Origin: Bacteroidales bacterium WCE2008
Lineage (GTDB): Bacteria; Bacteroidota; Bacteroidia; Bacteroidales; UBA932
Assembly (NCBI GenBank): GCA_900167925.1
Contig: FUZM01000006.1
Span: 1-64,000 of the forward strand
Length of the DNA stretch: 64,000 nucleotides
Reading direction: 5' to 3'
Part shown: piece after piece, positions 9,333 through 20,500 of the stretch
How positions within the stretch are numbered: position 1 is the first letter of the stretch
Layout of the letters: each line of letters opens with the position of its first letter
Notes under the pieces: generated by a model
What the model was told of the DNA's origin: nothing
The model's database searches: none
What the model saw: the letters and a program-made list of their open reading frames with translations, nothing else
Program-made: the position numbers and the translations under genes

Positions 9333-10165
9333 CGCGAGACATTTAAATCAAAACGGCATATCTTCTGTCCCGGGACACGATCGAAAGAGCGCATCTTGAG
9401 AGAACTGAAATAATTGCCTAATCGTTCTGTAAGATCTACTACCGAAGAAGCATCCCCGGCTTCACCTTTTATCCGGAAGCCGTCGCCTTCTACTGAAATA
9501 TGCGTGAGTCTGATTCCTTCCGGCACGGAAGCGCCGATCTTGTCGAATCCTGTTGCCGTCCTGCCGGAGGAAGCGGCGAGAAAATCGTTCACCATCTTTT
9601 TCTGTCGCTCGGTAGCTTCAACTTCTGTACGGCTACGACGCTCGAAAGCCTCAACCTCGCGACGTTTTTCTTCGTATTTCTTTCCGACAGAGGAGAATGT
9701 CAGAAAGTTGATAATAAGCAATCCAAGATAGAACAGCAATACCGGCATTTTCAGCTTCCGGTACCATTGGCCGCAGACGGCCTCAAGAAGAGGTCTGTCT
9801 TTCTTGAGCTTATCTATGGAGACGAGTCCTCTTTCTATAGTCTCTATCTCGGAATCCATATCCGGATTGCCATCTCCGACAACGATGCCGGCAATATGGA
9901 TGCCTCCGATAGATTCGACGGCACGCATGACTTCTTCCTTGCCGATATAGCAGACACGATCCGTATAGGATGTACGAAGAAGGTCCGCATTCTGCATTAT
10001 TCGCCCCAAGACTGGGTCCCGGTCTGAGATCATCCGGACAGTCACGTCAGACCCTGTCACCGCTATCACGGCGACAGCTCCTTCATCGAAAGCCTGTCCG
10101 TCTGCAACGACGGCTTGTCCTCCGGATGCGGAAACATTTATCCGTATTACCTTGACAAGTCTCAT
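9329..10165 (-). CDS. GspL/PilN-like platform protein
   Basis: A 278-residue protein. Residues 1-125 form a small soluble domain that may stand in for the cytoplasmic PilM/GspL portion, though it is much shorter than usual. A membrane helix follows near 140-158 (LKMPVLLFYLGLLIINFLTF), then a charged coiled coil (EEKRREVEAFERR..) and a C-terminal ferredoxin-like domain (VPEGIRLTHISVEGDGFRIKGEAGDASSVVDLTERL) typical of PilN. The ATG overlaps the secretin stop as ATGA, and its own end overlaps the GspM-like gene by 4 bp. It probably connects the GspE ATPase to the periplasmic parts. No separate PilM gene is seen. Confidence 0.72.
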   Translation of the reverse strand: MRLVKVIRINVSASGGQAVVADGQAFDEGAVAVIAVTGSDVTVRMISDRDPVLGRIMQNADLLRTSYTDRVCYIGKEEVMRAVESIGGIHIAGIVVGDGNPDMDSEIETIERGLVSIDKLKKDRPLLEAVCGQWYRKLKMPVLLFYLGLLIINFLTFSSVGKKYEEKRREVEAFERRSRTEVEATERQKKMVNDFLAASSGRTATGFDKIGASVPEGIRLTHISVEGDGFRIKGEAGDASSVVDLTERLGNYFSSLKMRSFDRVPGQKICRFDLNVSR

Positions 10166-11787
10166 TGTATTACTACCGGTCTGATGAACACATTAAGCTT
10201 ACGGTTCTCCTTCGTCTTGGTAACATTTCCGAAAAGGAGCCTGAGTACAGGAACTCTGGCGATGAAAGGAAGGCCGGCGCTGGTATCGTCCAGAAGATTC
10301 CGTTCTATTCCGCCGAGCAGTACCATTTCTCCGTCATGGACCTTGACAATACTGTTGAAGCCTCTCTTTGTCTTTCCTGGAGGCGCGGTAAGGTCGCCGT
10401 TGTCCCGTTCGGTAAACTCATCCTGGCTAAGATCGACATGGATTGTTATGGTGCTGTCGGCACTGACATAAGGAAGCAGTTCGAGCGTGAAAGTAGCTTC
10501 GACGTTTTTCCACATGTAAGACTCCGACTGCATCGGGTTCTGGGTTCCTATGATGTTGACCTGACTTTCTTTGTAATACTTGACCTCACCGCTTGTCAAT
10601 GTCGCCTTATGGCCATTGAGGGTAGATAATCTAGGGGTTGAGCGAAGGGTGATGGTCCCGTCTTCTTCCAGCAATTTAAGACCGGCGTAAAAGTTGTCGC
10701 CAACCTTCCCGAGGTTTACCAGACCGATACCGTTAAAGGCATTTATCAGTTTATTTATCTGGGCGGCGCCAAGCGAAACATCTACCCCAGGTGAGAACTG
10801 TCCGTAGGATTGACCGGAGGGTTCAAGTCCCTTTCCGAATTTTACTCCAGTAGAACGTGATTTCCTGTCTGTCGCATCAACAATGACAACATCTATTGAT
10901 ATCATCGGGACACTTTTATCAATGCCGATAAGGTATTTTTCCAATTCATCAACCCTGTACTTATCTCCACTCAAAATCAGGCTGTTCAAGTCCGGGAAAA
11001 CCTTGATATCCATCTTTTCTTTCAGCCTTTCCGGGATTATTTCAACAATATTGTCTACTGTCCTGAACTGCATAGGGAAAACGCGCACGCAGTGGTTTCC
11101 ATCCTCCTGCATTCCTCCATCCTGATAGAATGACAGATTGGTATTCCTCTGTTTTCCTTCGAAGATATACCAGATTCCATCCTCGCTGACAGAAGCATTA
11201 AGCCCGTTTGCCGCAGCTATGGACTCTATCATCTGACTATGTGTAACTCCCATTCCGAAGCCGGACACGATGCGTTCCCCAAGATCTTTCGGGCAAACCA
11301 GATTCTGTCCGGATGTGGAAACTATGCTCCGGACAACCGCATCAAGGGGGCATCCTGAGAAGTCGTATGAATAAAGGCCGGACGTGTCGAGACTGACAGT
11401 AATCTCAGGGAGTGCCGGCTCTTCGATGAAAGGGAAGATTGTAACTATGCCCGACTCTATTATAAGATCGAGTTTATTCTCTCGACAGCACAGGAAAAGG
11501 ACATCTTTAAGAGGCACCTGCTCGAGGTTGCATGTTATCTGGCCTCGGAATCTTTCTAATGCCAGATTGATATTGAGGCCGTTGCCTATGGCAAGGGACT
11601 TGAGGAGATCCGCTACCGGGAAAGCGGTCACGGATACATCTACAAGAGCATCAAAGCGCGAGTCCACAGCGGCAAGGCTGTCCAGATCGTGCCGGATTTT
11701 AGCGAGCCGGTCGTCGGATTGTCTGGCCTGCAGCGTGGAGAGGCAGGCAAACGTCATCAGCAGAATGACAATAATCTTTCGTTTCAT
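10162..11787 (-). CDS. gspD: Outer-membrane secretin (GspD/PilQ family)
   Basis: A 541-residue precursor with a signal peptide (KIIVILLMTFACLSTLQA). An STN/N0-like domain (about residues 45-115), a second short N domain and a NolW-like domain (FRTVDNIVEIIPERL..LNSLILSGDKYRVDELEKYL) precede the secretin core. The core shows ISIDVVIVDATDRKS, the STPRLSTLNGHKATLTSGE block and the terminal DGEMVLLGGIERN..GLPFIARVPVLRLLFG block. These are the usual secretin landmarks. It is shorter than proteobacterial GspD and has no S-domain for a pilotin. I chose the ATG at 11787 over a TTG one codon upstream. It forms the outer-membrane gate of the machine and is embedded between gspE and the gspL-like gene. 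Confidence 0.95.
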   Translation of the reverse strand: MKRKIIVILLMTFACLSTLQARQSDDRLAKIRHDLDSLAAVDSRFDALVDVSVTAFPVADLLKSLAIGNGLNINLALERFRGQITCNLEQVPLKDVLFLCCRENKLDLIIESGIVTIFPFIEEPALPEITVSLDTSGLYSYDFSGCPLDAVVRSIVSTSGQNLVCPKDLGERIVSGFGMGVTHSQMIESIAAANGLNASVSEDGIWYIFEGKQRNTNLSFYQDGGMQEDGNHCVRVFPMQFRTVDNIVEIIPERLKEKMDIKVFPDLNSLILSGDKYRVDELEKYLIGIDKSVPMISIDVVIVDATDRKSRSTGVKFGKGLEPSGQSYGQFSPGVDVSLGAAQINKLINAFNGIGLVNLGKVGDNFYAGLKLLEEDGTITLRSTPRLSTLNGHKATLTSGEVKYYKESQVNIIGTQNPMQSESYMWKNVEATFTLELLPYVSADSTITIHVDLSQDEFTERDNGDLTAPPGKTKRGFNSIVKVHDGEMVLLGGIERNLLDDTSAGLPFIARVPVLRLLFGNVTKTKENRKLNVFIRPVVIQ

Positions 11788-11790
11788 CAA

Positions 11791-13155
11791 TTAGTCAATT
11801 AATTGAAGGATTTCCTCTTTCGAGGTTTCCCCCTGATTATACAAAGCTACGGCTGAGTCTTTCAAAGTTTTGATTCCATGTTTTTTAAGATAGTCTCCAA
11901 TATCGGTAACTCCTTCTCGGATGGCCATTGAAAGTTCGGAGTCTATAGGTATAACCTCGTAGATTGCTTTTCGGCCAAGGTATCCGGTATAGAAGCAATG
12001 AGGGCAACCCACTGGGGCAAAATGGCCGTCACCTGTTTCTTTGCGGCAATGTGGACAGAGAGTTCTGACAAGCCTCTGGGCAATACATGCGACCAGTGTT
12101 TCCGAGAGGAGATATGGGTGAATTCCCATATCGGTCATACGGGTTATGCATCCCCAGGCACTGTTGGTATGAAGGGTGGAGAGGAGAAGGTGACCTGTCA
12201 GAGAACTTCTCACAGCCATTTCGGCTGTGGCCTCATCTCGTATCTCTCCCAGCATTATGATATCCGGGTCCTGACGGAGGAATGTCCTGAGAGCGGACGG
12301 GAAGTCAAGTCCGATTTCTTCCTTGAGCTGGACCTGGTTGATACCGTCGAGAGTATATTCGACAGGATCCTCTATGGTCAGTATATTATTGTCGCCGCGA
12401 TTGAGTCTCTCCAGCGTGGCATAAAGGGTTGTGCTCTTTCCCGAGCCGGTAGGGCCGCTGATAAGGATCATCCCGTGCGGATGGGAGATTGCTTTTACAT
12501 AGTCCTCGTACTGACGGTCGTCCATTCCGAGTTCGGATATGGACATGTGTCTTTCGTTCATGGTCAATAGTCGGAGGACTATTTTTTCGCCGTGGATTGT
12601 CGGCAGAATCGAAGTTCGGATATCGAACCGGACACCGCCGGATTCATAGAGGATTCGGCCGTCCTGCGGCAGACGTTTTTCCGAGATGTCGAGACTCGAC
12701 ATGATCTTGACTCTGTTTACCAGGGCTGTATACTCTGATGCCGGTATCACATGTCGTTCGATCAGTCGTCCGTCGACCCTATAACGTATGCGGCATTTCC
12801 TCTCCGAAGGTTCCATATGGATATCGCTGGCCCTCATGCTGTATGCGTCGTCTATCAGGAAGGCCACCATTTCGGATGTGTCTTTCGGGAGATGGCCGTG
12901 GCTGGCTGATGTGGTCGCCCTATAGCTGGTCGCGAGGAGCTTGGACAGCTCATGTTCTTCGATACCTTCGATAAGGATCTGTTTTCCGAAGAGCATGCTG
13001 ATCTCGTTCGAGACGGAAGTATAGTCTTCGTTTTCGATGCCGAGGCAAAGCAGTCGCCCGGCCTCGTCGTAGCCGTAAGGGAGCAGTCTGTAGAACTGTG
13101 CTTCATCGGCTGAAAAGACCTGAAGGGCTTCCGTATCTATCTTGATATTTTTCAT
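11791..13155 (-). CDS. gspE: Assembly ATPase of T2SS/T4P (GspE/PilB family)
   Basis: A 454-residue AAA-type traffic ATPase. Walker A is GPTGSGKS at residues 234-241, the Asp box is IEDPVEY at 261-267, Walker B is DIIMLGEIRD at 298-307, and the His box is GHLLLSTLHTNS at 321-332. A four-cysteine zinc site (CPHC at 367-370 and CPHC at 384-387), typical of GspE/PilB, is intact. The N1E-type N-terminal domain is short. It powers pseudopilus assembly from the cytoplasmic side. It is the only such ATPase here; the absence of a PilT-like partner favours a T2SS-type machine over a retractable pilus. It overlaps the prepilin peptidase gene by 4 bp. Confidence 0.96.
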   Translation of the reverse strand: MKNIKIDTEALQVFSADEAQFYRLLPYGYDEAGRLLCLGIENEDYTSVSNEISMLFGKQILIEGIEEHELSKLLATSYRATTSASHGHLPKDTSEMVAFLIDDAYSMRASDIHMEPSERKCRIRYRVDGRLIERHVIPASEYTALVNRVKIMSSLDISEKRLPQDGRILYESGGVRFDIRTSILPTIHGEKIVLRLLTMNERHMSISELGMDDRQYEDYVKAISHPHGMILISGPTGSGKSTTLYATLERLNRGDNNILTIEDPVEYTLDGINQVQLKEEIGLDFPSALRTFLRQDPDIIMLGEIRDEATAEMAVRSSLTGHLLLSTLHTNSAWGCITRMTDMGIHPYLLSETLVACIAQRLVRTLCPHCRKETGDGHFAPVGCPHCFYTGYLGRKAIYEVIPIDSELSMAIREGVTDIGDYLKKHGIKTLKDSAVALYNQGETSKEEILQLID

Positions 13156-13598
13156 GCCAGCATTTTATATACAATAATACCGATCAGCGGCAATCCCGAG
13201 AAAGTTACCAAAGGGATATTCCCAGGGTTGAGTTTCTTCCGGAGTATCAGCCATGACAACAGCGAGAATATTAGCATCCCGACCAGCAATTTAATAAAGA
13301 TTTCAGGCTCTGCGATCGGAGTCAAAGAGGCAAAAAAGAGTGCATCTCCGACGCCGATCATCTCTCCGAGACGCTTCTTTCTAATTGCCGAGTATACGTA
13401 AAGCGCAAGCCCGATTATAAGAAGCAACGTAAGGTTCATGGCCATATATATTGCCGCTCCGCGAAGGCCGTTGACGAATATTGAACAGCATGCCACTGAA
13501 ACAAAGAATACCGAAAGCCACAGTATACTGACCGTTCTGGTTTTCCAGTCGGAGAGCATCATGACAGCCAGCGGTATAATCGTCAACAGATATAGCAT
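13152..13598 (-). CDS. Short prepilin peptidase (A24 family), no methylase domain
   Basis: A 148-residue polytopic protein with the two catalytic aspartates of A24 aspartyl peptidases: Asp17 in SDWKTRTV and Asp85 in the GxGD motif GVGDALFF. The N-terminal methyltransferase domain and its CxxC pairs, found in PilD/GspO, are absent, so it resembles the TadV/archaeal preflagellin-peptidase size class. It should cleave the leaders of the four pseudopilins encoded in this operon, all of which carry Ala and not Gly before the scissile bond. It sits 7 bp after the major pseudopilin gene and overlaps gspE by 4 bp. Confidence 0.88.
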   Translation of the reverse strand: MLYLLTIIPLAVMMLSDWKTRTVSILWLSVFFVSVACCSIFVNGLRGAAIYMAMNLTLLLIIGLALYVYSAIRKKRLGEMIGVGDALFFASLTPIAEPEIFIKLLVGMLIFSLLSWLILRKKLNPGNIPLVTFSGLPLIGIIVYKMLA

Positions 13599-13605
13599 GG
13601 AATTC

Positions 13606-14010
13606 TTAGTCTTTTATTACCTGACGAAGATTCTTATCCTGGTCGATTTCCCATGTGTCGTAGGTGCCGTCTCTGTCGAAGTCGACGATAGCAACGGCCT
13701 GAGCCTTGAAGCCTTTTTCTGTAGCTTCTACGATTTCTATCTTATAATTCGCATTACCTCCGTCCGAAACAAGCGTGGCCTGCTCGAAGCCGAGTTCGTC
13801 AAGGTTGTCGGAGTAACGGGAGTATGTATAGAAGTGGCTCGTCTCCAGCGAGTGCAGGAAAACGAGTTGTTGCTGAGCTTCCGTAGATTTCGCCCTGGAA
13901 ATAAGAGGCATGAGATTCGGAAGTGCGATAAGCACGAGAATACCCATAATTACAAGCACTACAAGCAATTCGGGTAACGAGAACGCTGACAGTTTTCTAC
14001 GATGATTCAT
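13606..14010 (-). CDS. gspG: Major pseudopilin (GspG-like)
   Basis: A 134-residue protein and the first gene of the operon. The leader MNHRRKLSA is followed by the pilin helix FSLPELLVVLVIMGILVLIA with Glu at +5. The C-terminal part holds DFDRDGTYDTWEID (about residues 112-125), an Asp-rich loop like the calcium site of GspG. Ala occupies the -1 position instead of Gly. It would form the pseudopilus shaft. The ATG at 14010 is preceded by the A-rich GAAAAATAAA, usual for this phylum. First position in the operon is consistent with high expression. Confidence 0.88.
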   Translation of the reverse strand: MNHRRKLSAFSLPELLVVLVIMGILVLIALPNLMPLISRAKSTEAQQQLVFLHSLETSHFYTYSRYSDNLDELGFEQATLVSDGGNANYKIEIVEATEKGFKAQAVAIVDFDRDGTYDTWEIDQDKNLRQVIKD

Positions 14011-14569
14011 TTTATTTTTCTAGCTATTTAGTTTCTTTTCCTTTGGTGGCATATTAACAGCATCAAAGTTAAGTATTTATTTTTTGCAAAAAAATAAAAT
14101 ATTGATCAAATAAAAGGAATAATATATTTATCTATATGGCTGATTTTCAGTTACTTTTAGTGTGCCGTTAGACATTTGAAATCGTATGGAGGGCTATTGG
14201 GCTGTATATCAATTTGTTAAAATGTTCAATTCGTTAGCATGCGAGCTATAATATTATAAATCAGGCATTTGCGTGTAGTGTTTTTTATTATGTAAAAGGG
14301 GAACGATAATCGATTCTCTTTTAAATCATCATTTAGATGGATATAAAGGCGAAAAGATGCTATTTGATAGTCAGGATAATAACCATATTAAATTTGAATT
14401 TATCTAAATATTGTATTCTATTATTAACCTTCAGCTGAAATGACACAATTATTATGATGCAATCAGGCCTGCTATATGATTAATTTGTTATACAATATGA
14501 AACAATACTTGCATTATAACAATTTAATTATCAGTAGCTTTAATACGTTATTAAATAATAAGCCACACT
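14011..14569. other. AT-rich divergent intergenic region
   Basis: This 559-bp stretch separates the T2SS-like operon (minus) from the Rhs protein 2 gene (plus). It is strongly AT-rich, with no coding frame that I can support and no RNA gene recognised. A promoter candidate for the minus operon lies at 14064-14090; I found no convincing TAnnTTTG box for the plus gene. It probably carries the control sites of both transcription units. Confidence 0.6.
14064..14090 (-). promoter_or_regulatory. Candidate promoter of the T2SS-like operon
   Basis: On the minus strand TAACTTTG (14071-14064) matches the Bacteroidota -7 box TAnnTTTG, and TTTG at 14090-14087 could be the -33 box. The spacer is 15 bp against the usual ~19, so the upstream box is weak. 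The -7 box lies 53 bp upstream of the gspG start. Confidence 0.4.
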
Positions 14570-17500
14570 ATGGGATCTACACTAAAACGTATCGGCGCTT
14601 CGGCGCTTGTTTTCCTATTTCTTCTTTTGGGAAGTATTACTGATCAAACCAAGGCTCAATCAATAAACCTTGGTCCAGAGAACCCTCAAGTACTTAGCCC
14701 TAATGCCTATGAGATGGTAAAATACGGCAGAGTACCGGTAGACTTCTTTAATGGATTGGCCAATGTTACAATCCCTCTTACTGAGGTTAAGGCCAAAGAC
14801 TACACTTTGCCAATTTATCTAACTTACCATGGCGCAGGAAACAAGACAGAGCAGCATCCGGGATGGGTCGGTCTTGGCTGGGCACTGCATGCCGGAGGAT
14901 CCATTACCCGAATCAGAAACGGTCTGAAGGATGAAGTGTCGCAATATGAAGGCAATGGAAATATCACGGCCCAATCCAATTATCTTGAGCATGCATATGA
15001 GACTCAGCACACTATAGACTGGTCTAAACCAGCTACTTTGTTCAATACTGCGATAACGAATGGTTTAACGAAGGACTTTGCTCCGGATGAGTTCGTTGTT
15101 AATCTTGAAGGCATCAGTGCTTCATTTTATATAACCGGAAATAACGAAATCAAGATTGTCTCAAAAGGGGATGCCTCTTTTGATGTGAGCTGGGAACTGG
15201 GGACCGATTCTGAAAATACCGGGCTAGTGTTATACACAGACAGCAACCAGTCCGGACGTGCTTTTCGTGCAACCAGATACAGATATTTCAAGTCTTTTGT
15301 CCTTAAGGACCGCGAAGGAAATGCCTATCATTTCGGAGGTAATGACAATGCCATAGAATATACGGTGGATCAGCATACTCCTTATTATTCAGGAGGATAC
15401 ACAAGTGTTTGGCAGGCAAGAGCGACAGCTACGACATGGATGCTCACCAAGATCGAGCGGGCTAACGGAGAGGTCATAACTTTCACCTATAAGAGAGATG
15501 GCGTCCCGATTGTCCTTAATGATTTGCACAGGAGCGAAGCAAGAGCGGACAACTATGGGAATGGTTATTCATACTCGACGTATAACTCCCAGGAAAAGAG
15601 TAATCTGAATTTCACATTCCTGACACCTTGTTATCTGACCAAAATATCATGTCGCCTTTCTGGAGAAACGTATTCTTTCACTTCAAATAAGACTGTCGAG
15701 AGAGGCTATGATATCAACGAAACCGATTTTTATAAAAAAATAGGTTATTTTGTCGGCACATCGTCCAACTTGACACTGGATTATAGTTATGCGGACTTTA
15801 TGGCAAAGAGCTATTATCTGAAGCTTACTGGAATTAGCGGAAAGAACTGCAATATTGCGTTAAACTATACTTCCAGTACGAGCGAAAGGCTTAAGCTTTT
15901 GTCTGTGCAATTCAAAGATAAGAGCAGTGGCGCCGTGGCAGAGAAATACAAGTTTACCTATAATTCCACGAAGCTTCCGGCATACAACGCCAGGGTATCT
16001 GATGCCTGGGGTTATTATAATGGTAAGAATTACATATCTGTCATAGAGGCTTCAGGGGATAAGATGTTTAAATTCAGGACTCCGAACGCGGATAAGATGA
16101 AGGCTGAAATCCTTACTAAAATCACCTATCCGACAGGAGGGTCGACGACCTTTGAATATGAGCCGCACACATATGGTAAAATAGCCAATCAGTTCCCGTT
16201 CAACATAACATCATTCCCGGGGAGCACAATGGCTGGTGGCCTTAGAATCAAATCTATAACGGACCGGGCTGGGAGCAGAGCTGAAAAGAGGGAATTTATC
16301 TATGAGGAGCAGTCCGGCTCTTATACCGTATCTTCAGGTATTCTTTCCGGAAGGTTGAATTTCAACGCAAGTGGTACAGATGAACAGGATGGATATAGTT
16401 TCTCCTGGGTATATTACAGCGAGGCACCTTTAAACAGGGTTTCTGACACAAATGGAAGTCATGTGACATACAGTAAGGTCCGCGAAAAGATGCCGGATGG
16501 GTCATCTACGGTATATTACTATTCTAACCATGACACTTCGGGATCAGAAGATACGGCTCCGGATCATACAATCCATGCCGAGAGAGGATCGTATACTCAG
16601 CTGACCGGCAACCAGGCCAGGATTTCGCTGTTTTCCCAGTACAATAGTGGAGCCCTTTTCCGCGGTTTCCTTTTGAAGAAAGAATTATTCGACAACAACG
16701 GGACTCTTGTCCGTAAAGAAGAAAATACCTATTATTTCGACAGGTATACCTACCTTAAGACTATTTCTAGAGGTCAATATGGGTATATGATTGCTGCATA
16801 TTCAAAGATATACTGCGGATATCCGTATCATTCCCGAACAGATATATATGATTATCCTGATGGGCCCAATGGACAGGTTCATCAAACATATGTAAGCTAT
16901 CAGCATAATGATATCAGGAAGATCACTCAAATAGAGAGACAGATCAATTATGACCAATATTATACTCAGGAGTATTTTTATGCGAAAGACAGAAAGGGCC
17001 TGATATACTCTGAAATGATAGCTCAGGGTATGGAAGGCGTTCCTGTAGGAGTCGCCGAAATCCATAACGGCAAAGTAGTTGCCGCAGAGGAATTGGAATA
17101 CAAGAAGGTTTCTGTGGACAGGAATGGACGATTCAATAATGTCGGGTATTTTCCAGCGAAGCTTTACAGACTCAAAACTGCATCTGCGGTATCTGCATCT
17201 TCATACCGATCTTCTCCGTTTACTTACCTGAATACGGTACCTGACGAGATATATGCTAAATATGACAACCTCGGAAGGCTTACTGCCAAGACTACGTCGA
17301 AAGGTGTTTCAACTGTTTATGGATGGTTTGTGAATACCACAAAACCTACATATTCGGCAAGTAATGTCAGAGTAGCCACATCTACGGTTGCAGACCGATC
17401 CAATAGTCAAAGCTTTCCTTTGGAATATACAAAAGACAACTTTGGCGAGCTTGAATTTGATACTATCGGCGATTCTCGGACGATAAGCGTCAGCATTAAT

Positions 17501-20500
17501 CCGGCTCAGAATTATAATTGGCTGATCGGTGTTGATATCGATAATAAGAGTTTGACCTTATGCAACATCTCATATGTGGAAAATCCGATGAATCAGTATT
17601 GGTTGAATTATGTGCAGCAGTATCCTGGAGGTGCGAGCGTCACAGTTCCGGCTGGCCATCATAAAATCCGTGTATATAAAAGAGATGTCAGAAAGGGCAA
17701 CAATGCTCCAAACTCTCCGGCAGGCTCTGTCTATATAAATTATTACAAAGCAGAAACGGTTACCACCGGAACATCTGACATAGTTCGGTACGAAGACTTC
17801 GAATACTCCAACGGAAACGATACCGGATTCAACAGTAACTATGGTCACAAAGGCAGTTATTCAATAAGCCAGAGCATACCTTCTGACAGGCAGTATGTGC
17901 TGGATTACATGAGAAAGGATTCGAATACCTGGACTTATTATCGTCATACCTTTACCGGTAGTGCGACTATCGGCTCTTCGACTTCAACCATCGACAACGT
18001 CCGCATATATCCGGCTGATGCTGATATTAAATCTTACACGTGGGATAACCGGGATAATCTGAGATCTGTCACCGATGCAAGCGGGCGAGTAGAATCATAT
18101 GCTTATGACGGTATGGACAGGCTTATCTCCGTTTCAGATCTCAACGGAAATAAAGTTAAGTCATATCAATACCTTATTGCAAGTCAGGCCAACGCTGGTT
18201 CTACTTCGCGTCGCGACTCGAACTATGTCAAGACAATAAACTACATGGCTGCATCATCAGGTTCGCCTGCGACTGCTATCCAATGGTACGATGGCCTTGG
18301 CAGGGAAATCAGCAATCAGAAAGTATCCTATGCAAGCGCGGGAGATGTAAGCACGGATGTGGCTTACGATCTTCATGGCCGAATACAATATAGTTATGAG
18401 CCAATTCCTGACAGTCATAGAGGTACGCCATCTACGGAAGTATATGGAGAACCTCGTCCTTATTCTGAAATAGTATACGAAAAGAATCCGCTTGACAGGG
18501 TTCAGAAGACGATAGGTGCAGGAAACGCATGGCGGAGTAATGGTAAGGGCGTTATTAAGAACTATAAAACAAATACCACCTCAGGTGTTCTGTCATGTTA
18601 TCGTCTCGAACTTTCATATTCTGGGGCAACAACCCTTACCGGGCAGATTACAAATCGTGGACTCTGGAGGGTTGGAGAACTTACTATAACACTTACTACA
18701 GACGAAGACGGCCGCAAGGAGTATATCTTCACGGACCTCGGCGGAAAAACTGTTATGACGCGCAAGATTGACGGAAGTAATTATCTCGATACCTATATGG
18801 TATATGATGATATGAACCGTCTTGCCGCAGTGGTTCCTCCTATTCTTGCCCCTACGGTAACTGGAGCAAGTTCGTCAATAGCTCTTACAAATGCTTCCAT
18901 AAAGAATTATGCATACTTGTACCGCTATGATACGAAGGGCCGTTGCATTGCAAAGATGCTTCCTGGAGCAGGATGGACATACTATGTATATGACGTCAAT
19001 GATCGACTTGTATTTAGTCAGGATGAAGAACAACGTAGTGCCGGGAAATGGGCCTTCACTCTCAGTGATCTTCTCGGCAGGCCTTGTCTGACAGGCTTGT
19101 GCAGCAATAGTATCAATCTTTTCGAACCGTCCGTCTCTTCATCCAGCATCTATGCCAAGTTCACTTCTGCTAGCAGCATGTTAGGATACACTGTCGTTGG
19201 CGTATCTCTCAGCAACACTGTCCTGCTCAGTGCTAACTATTATGACAATTATGATTTCATAACCATATCGTCGGTTCCTTCCGCAACCCGGACAAAACTT
19301 CAGTATGCCTCAGGGCCTTCAGGTTATAGCGGAACAAAGTGGAACAATGCCGCCGGCAGTCTTACTGGAAGTGTCAGCAGAATTCTGGGAGAAAATCCGA
19401 CTAATGATTATCTCTGGAGCTCAGTATACTACAATGGTAAAGGCGACGCTATACAGAGCAGAAACACCCGTCAGGATGGAGGTGTCGATATAACCAACAT
19501 CGTCTACACCTTTGCGGGCAAACCATCAAAAGTCCGTATCGACCATAATCGGGGTACTGGAAGTGCAATAGTAGAAGAATATCAATATTCATATGACGGA
19601 TGGGGACGTGAAACAACCGTCAAGCATCGTCTTAACAGTGGAGCCTGGATCAATATCTCGGACAAGACCTATGATAAGATCGGACGTCTTGCATCTGATA
19701 AGAGAACAGGAGCCGCAGCTCTGAAGGAAACCTATACTTATAACCCACGTTCATGGATGAAGAAGGTGACAGGTCCTGGTTTTACCGAGACCTTGTCTTA
19801 TGAGAATGGTTCGACTCCGCAGTGGGCCGGAAACATCTCCTCTATTTCCTGGACTGGAGCAGATGGCGTGTCTAATACAGACAATTATACTTACGACAAT
19901 CTGTCAAGACTGAAAACCGCTATTTCAAAAGTGGGGTCGACTACATCATTCTCTGAAACCTATGATTACGACAAACATGGGAATATTACCCGAATCGTCC
20001 ACAGTGGTGTTGACGGAAGCGAAACCAGAACGATGGCTTATACAGGAAACCGTGCAACTCAGTTGAACTCCATAAAGGGATATACGTATAGCTTTACTTA
20101 TGACGCGATCGGAAGGCTGAAGAGTTCTGGTGCAGATAAGATCGGTACCGTAAGATACAATGCGATAGGCTACCCGGCCTACATGTCTCTTTCAGCCGGA
20201 GGATATGTCCAGAACACATATACTGCAGGTGGTAATCGCATAGCTTCCAGACGTACCGATAGCCAGAATGTAGTTACTACGATGAGTTACGAGGGGAATG
20301 AAGTATATGAAAACGGAACCCTTAAGATGTTGCTTTTCAACGGTGGTTATGTGGACTATAGCGCAGGTTCTCCTTCATACCATTGGTATACTTATGATCA
20401 CCTTGGAAATGTAAGAGCTGTCGCTGATGCCAGTGGAAACATCATGGCGTCCTACAGGTATCTTCCATACGGCCAGGAATTTGCAGCGTCTACACCGAGA

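Noticed and set aside
5550..14010. Type IV pilus instead of T2SS
   Set aside because: No PilT retraction ATPase, no PilM, and a large pseudopilin lacking Glu5 as in GspK. The PilN/O/P-like parts keep a pilus-like ancestry possible, but a secretion role fits better.
14011..14569. Phase-variable invertible promoter between the secretion operon and Rhs gene 2
   Set aside because: I looked for paired inverted repeats flanking a promoter and a nearby site-specific recombinase and found neither.
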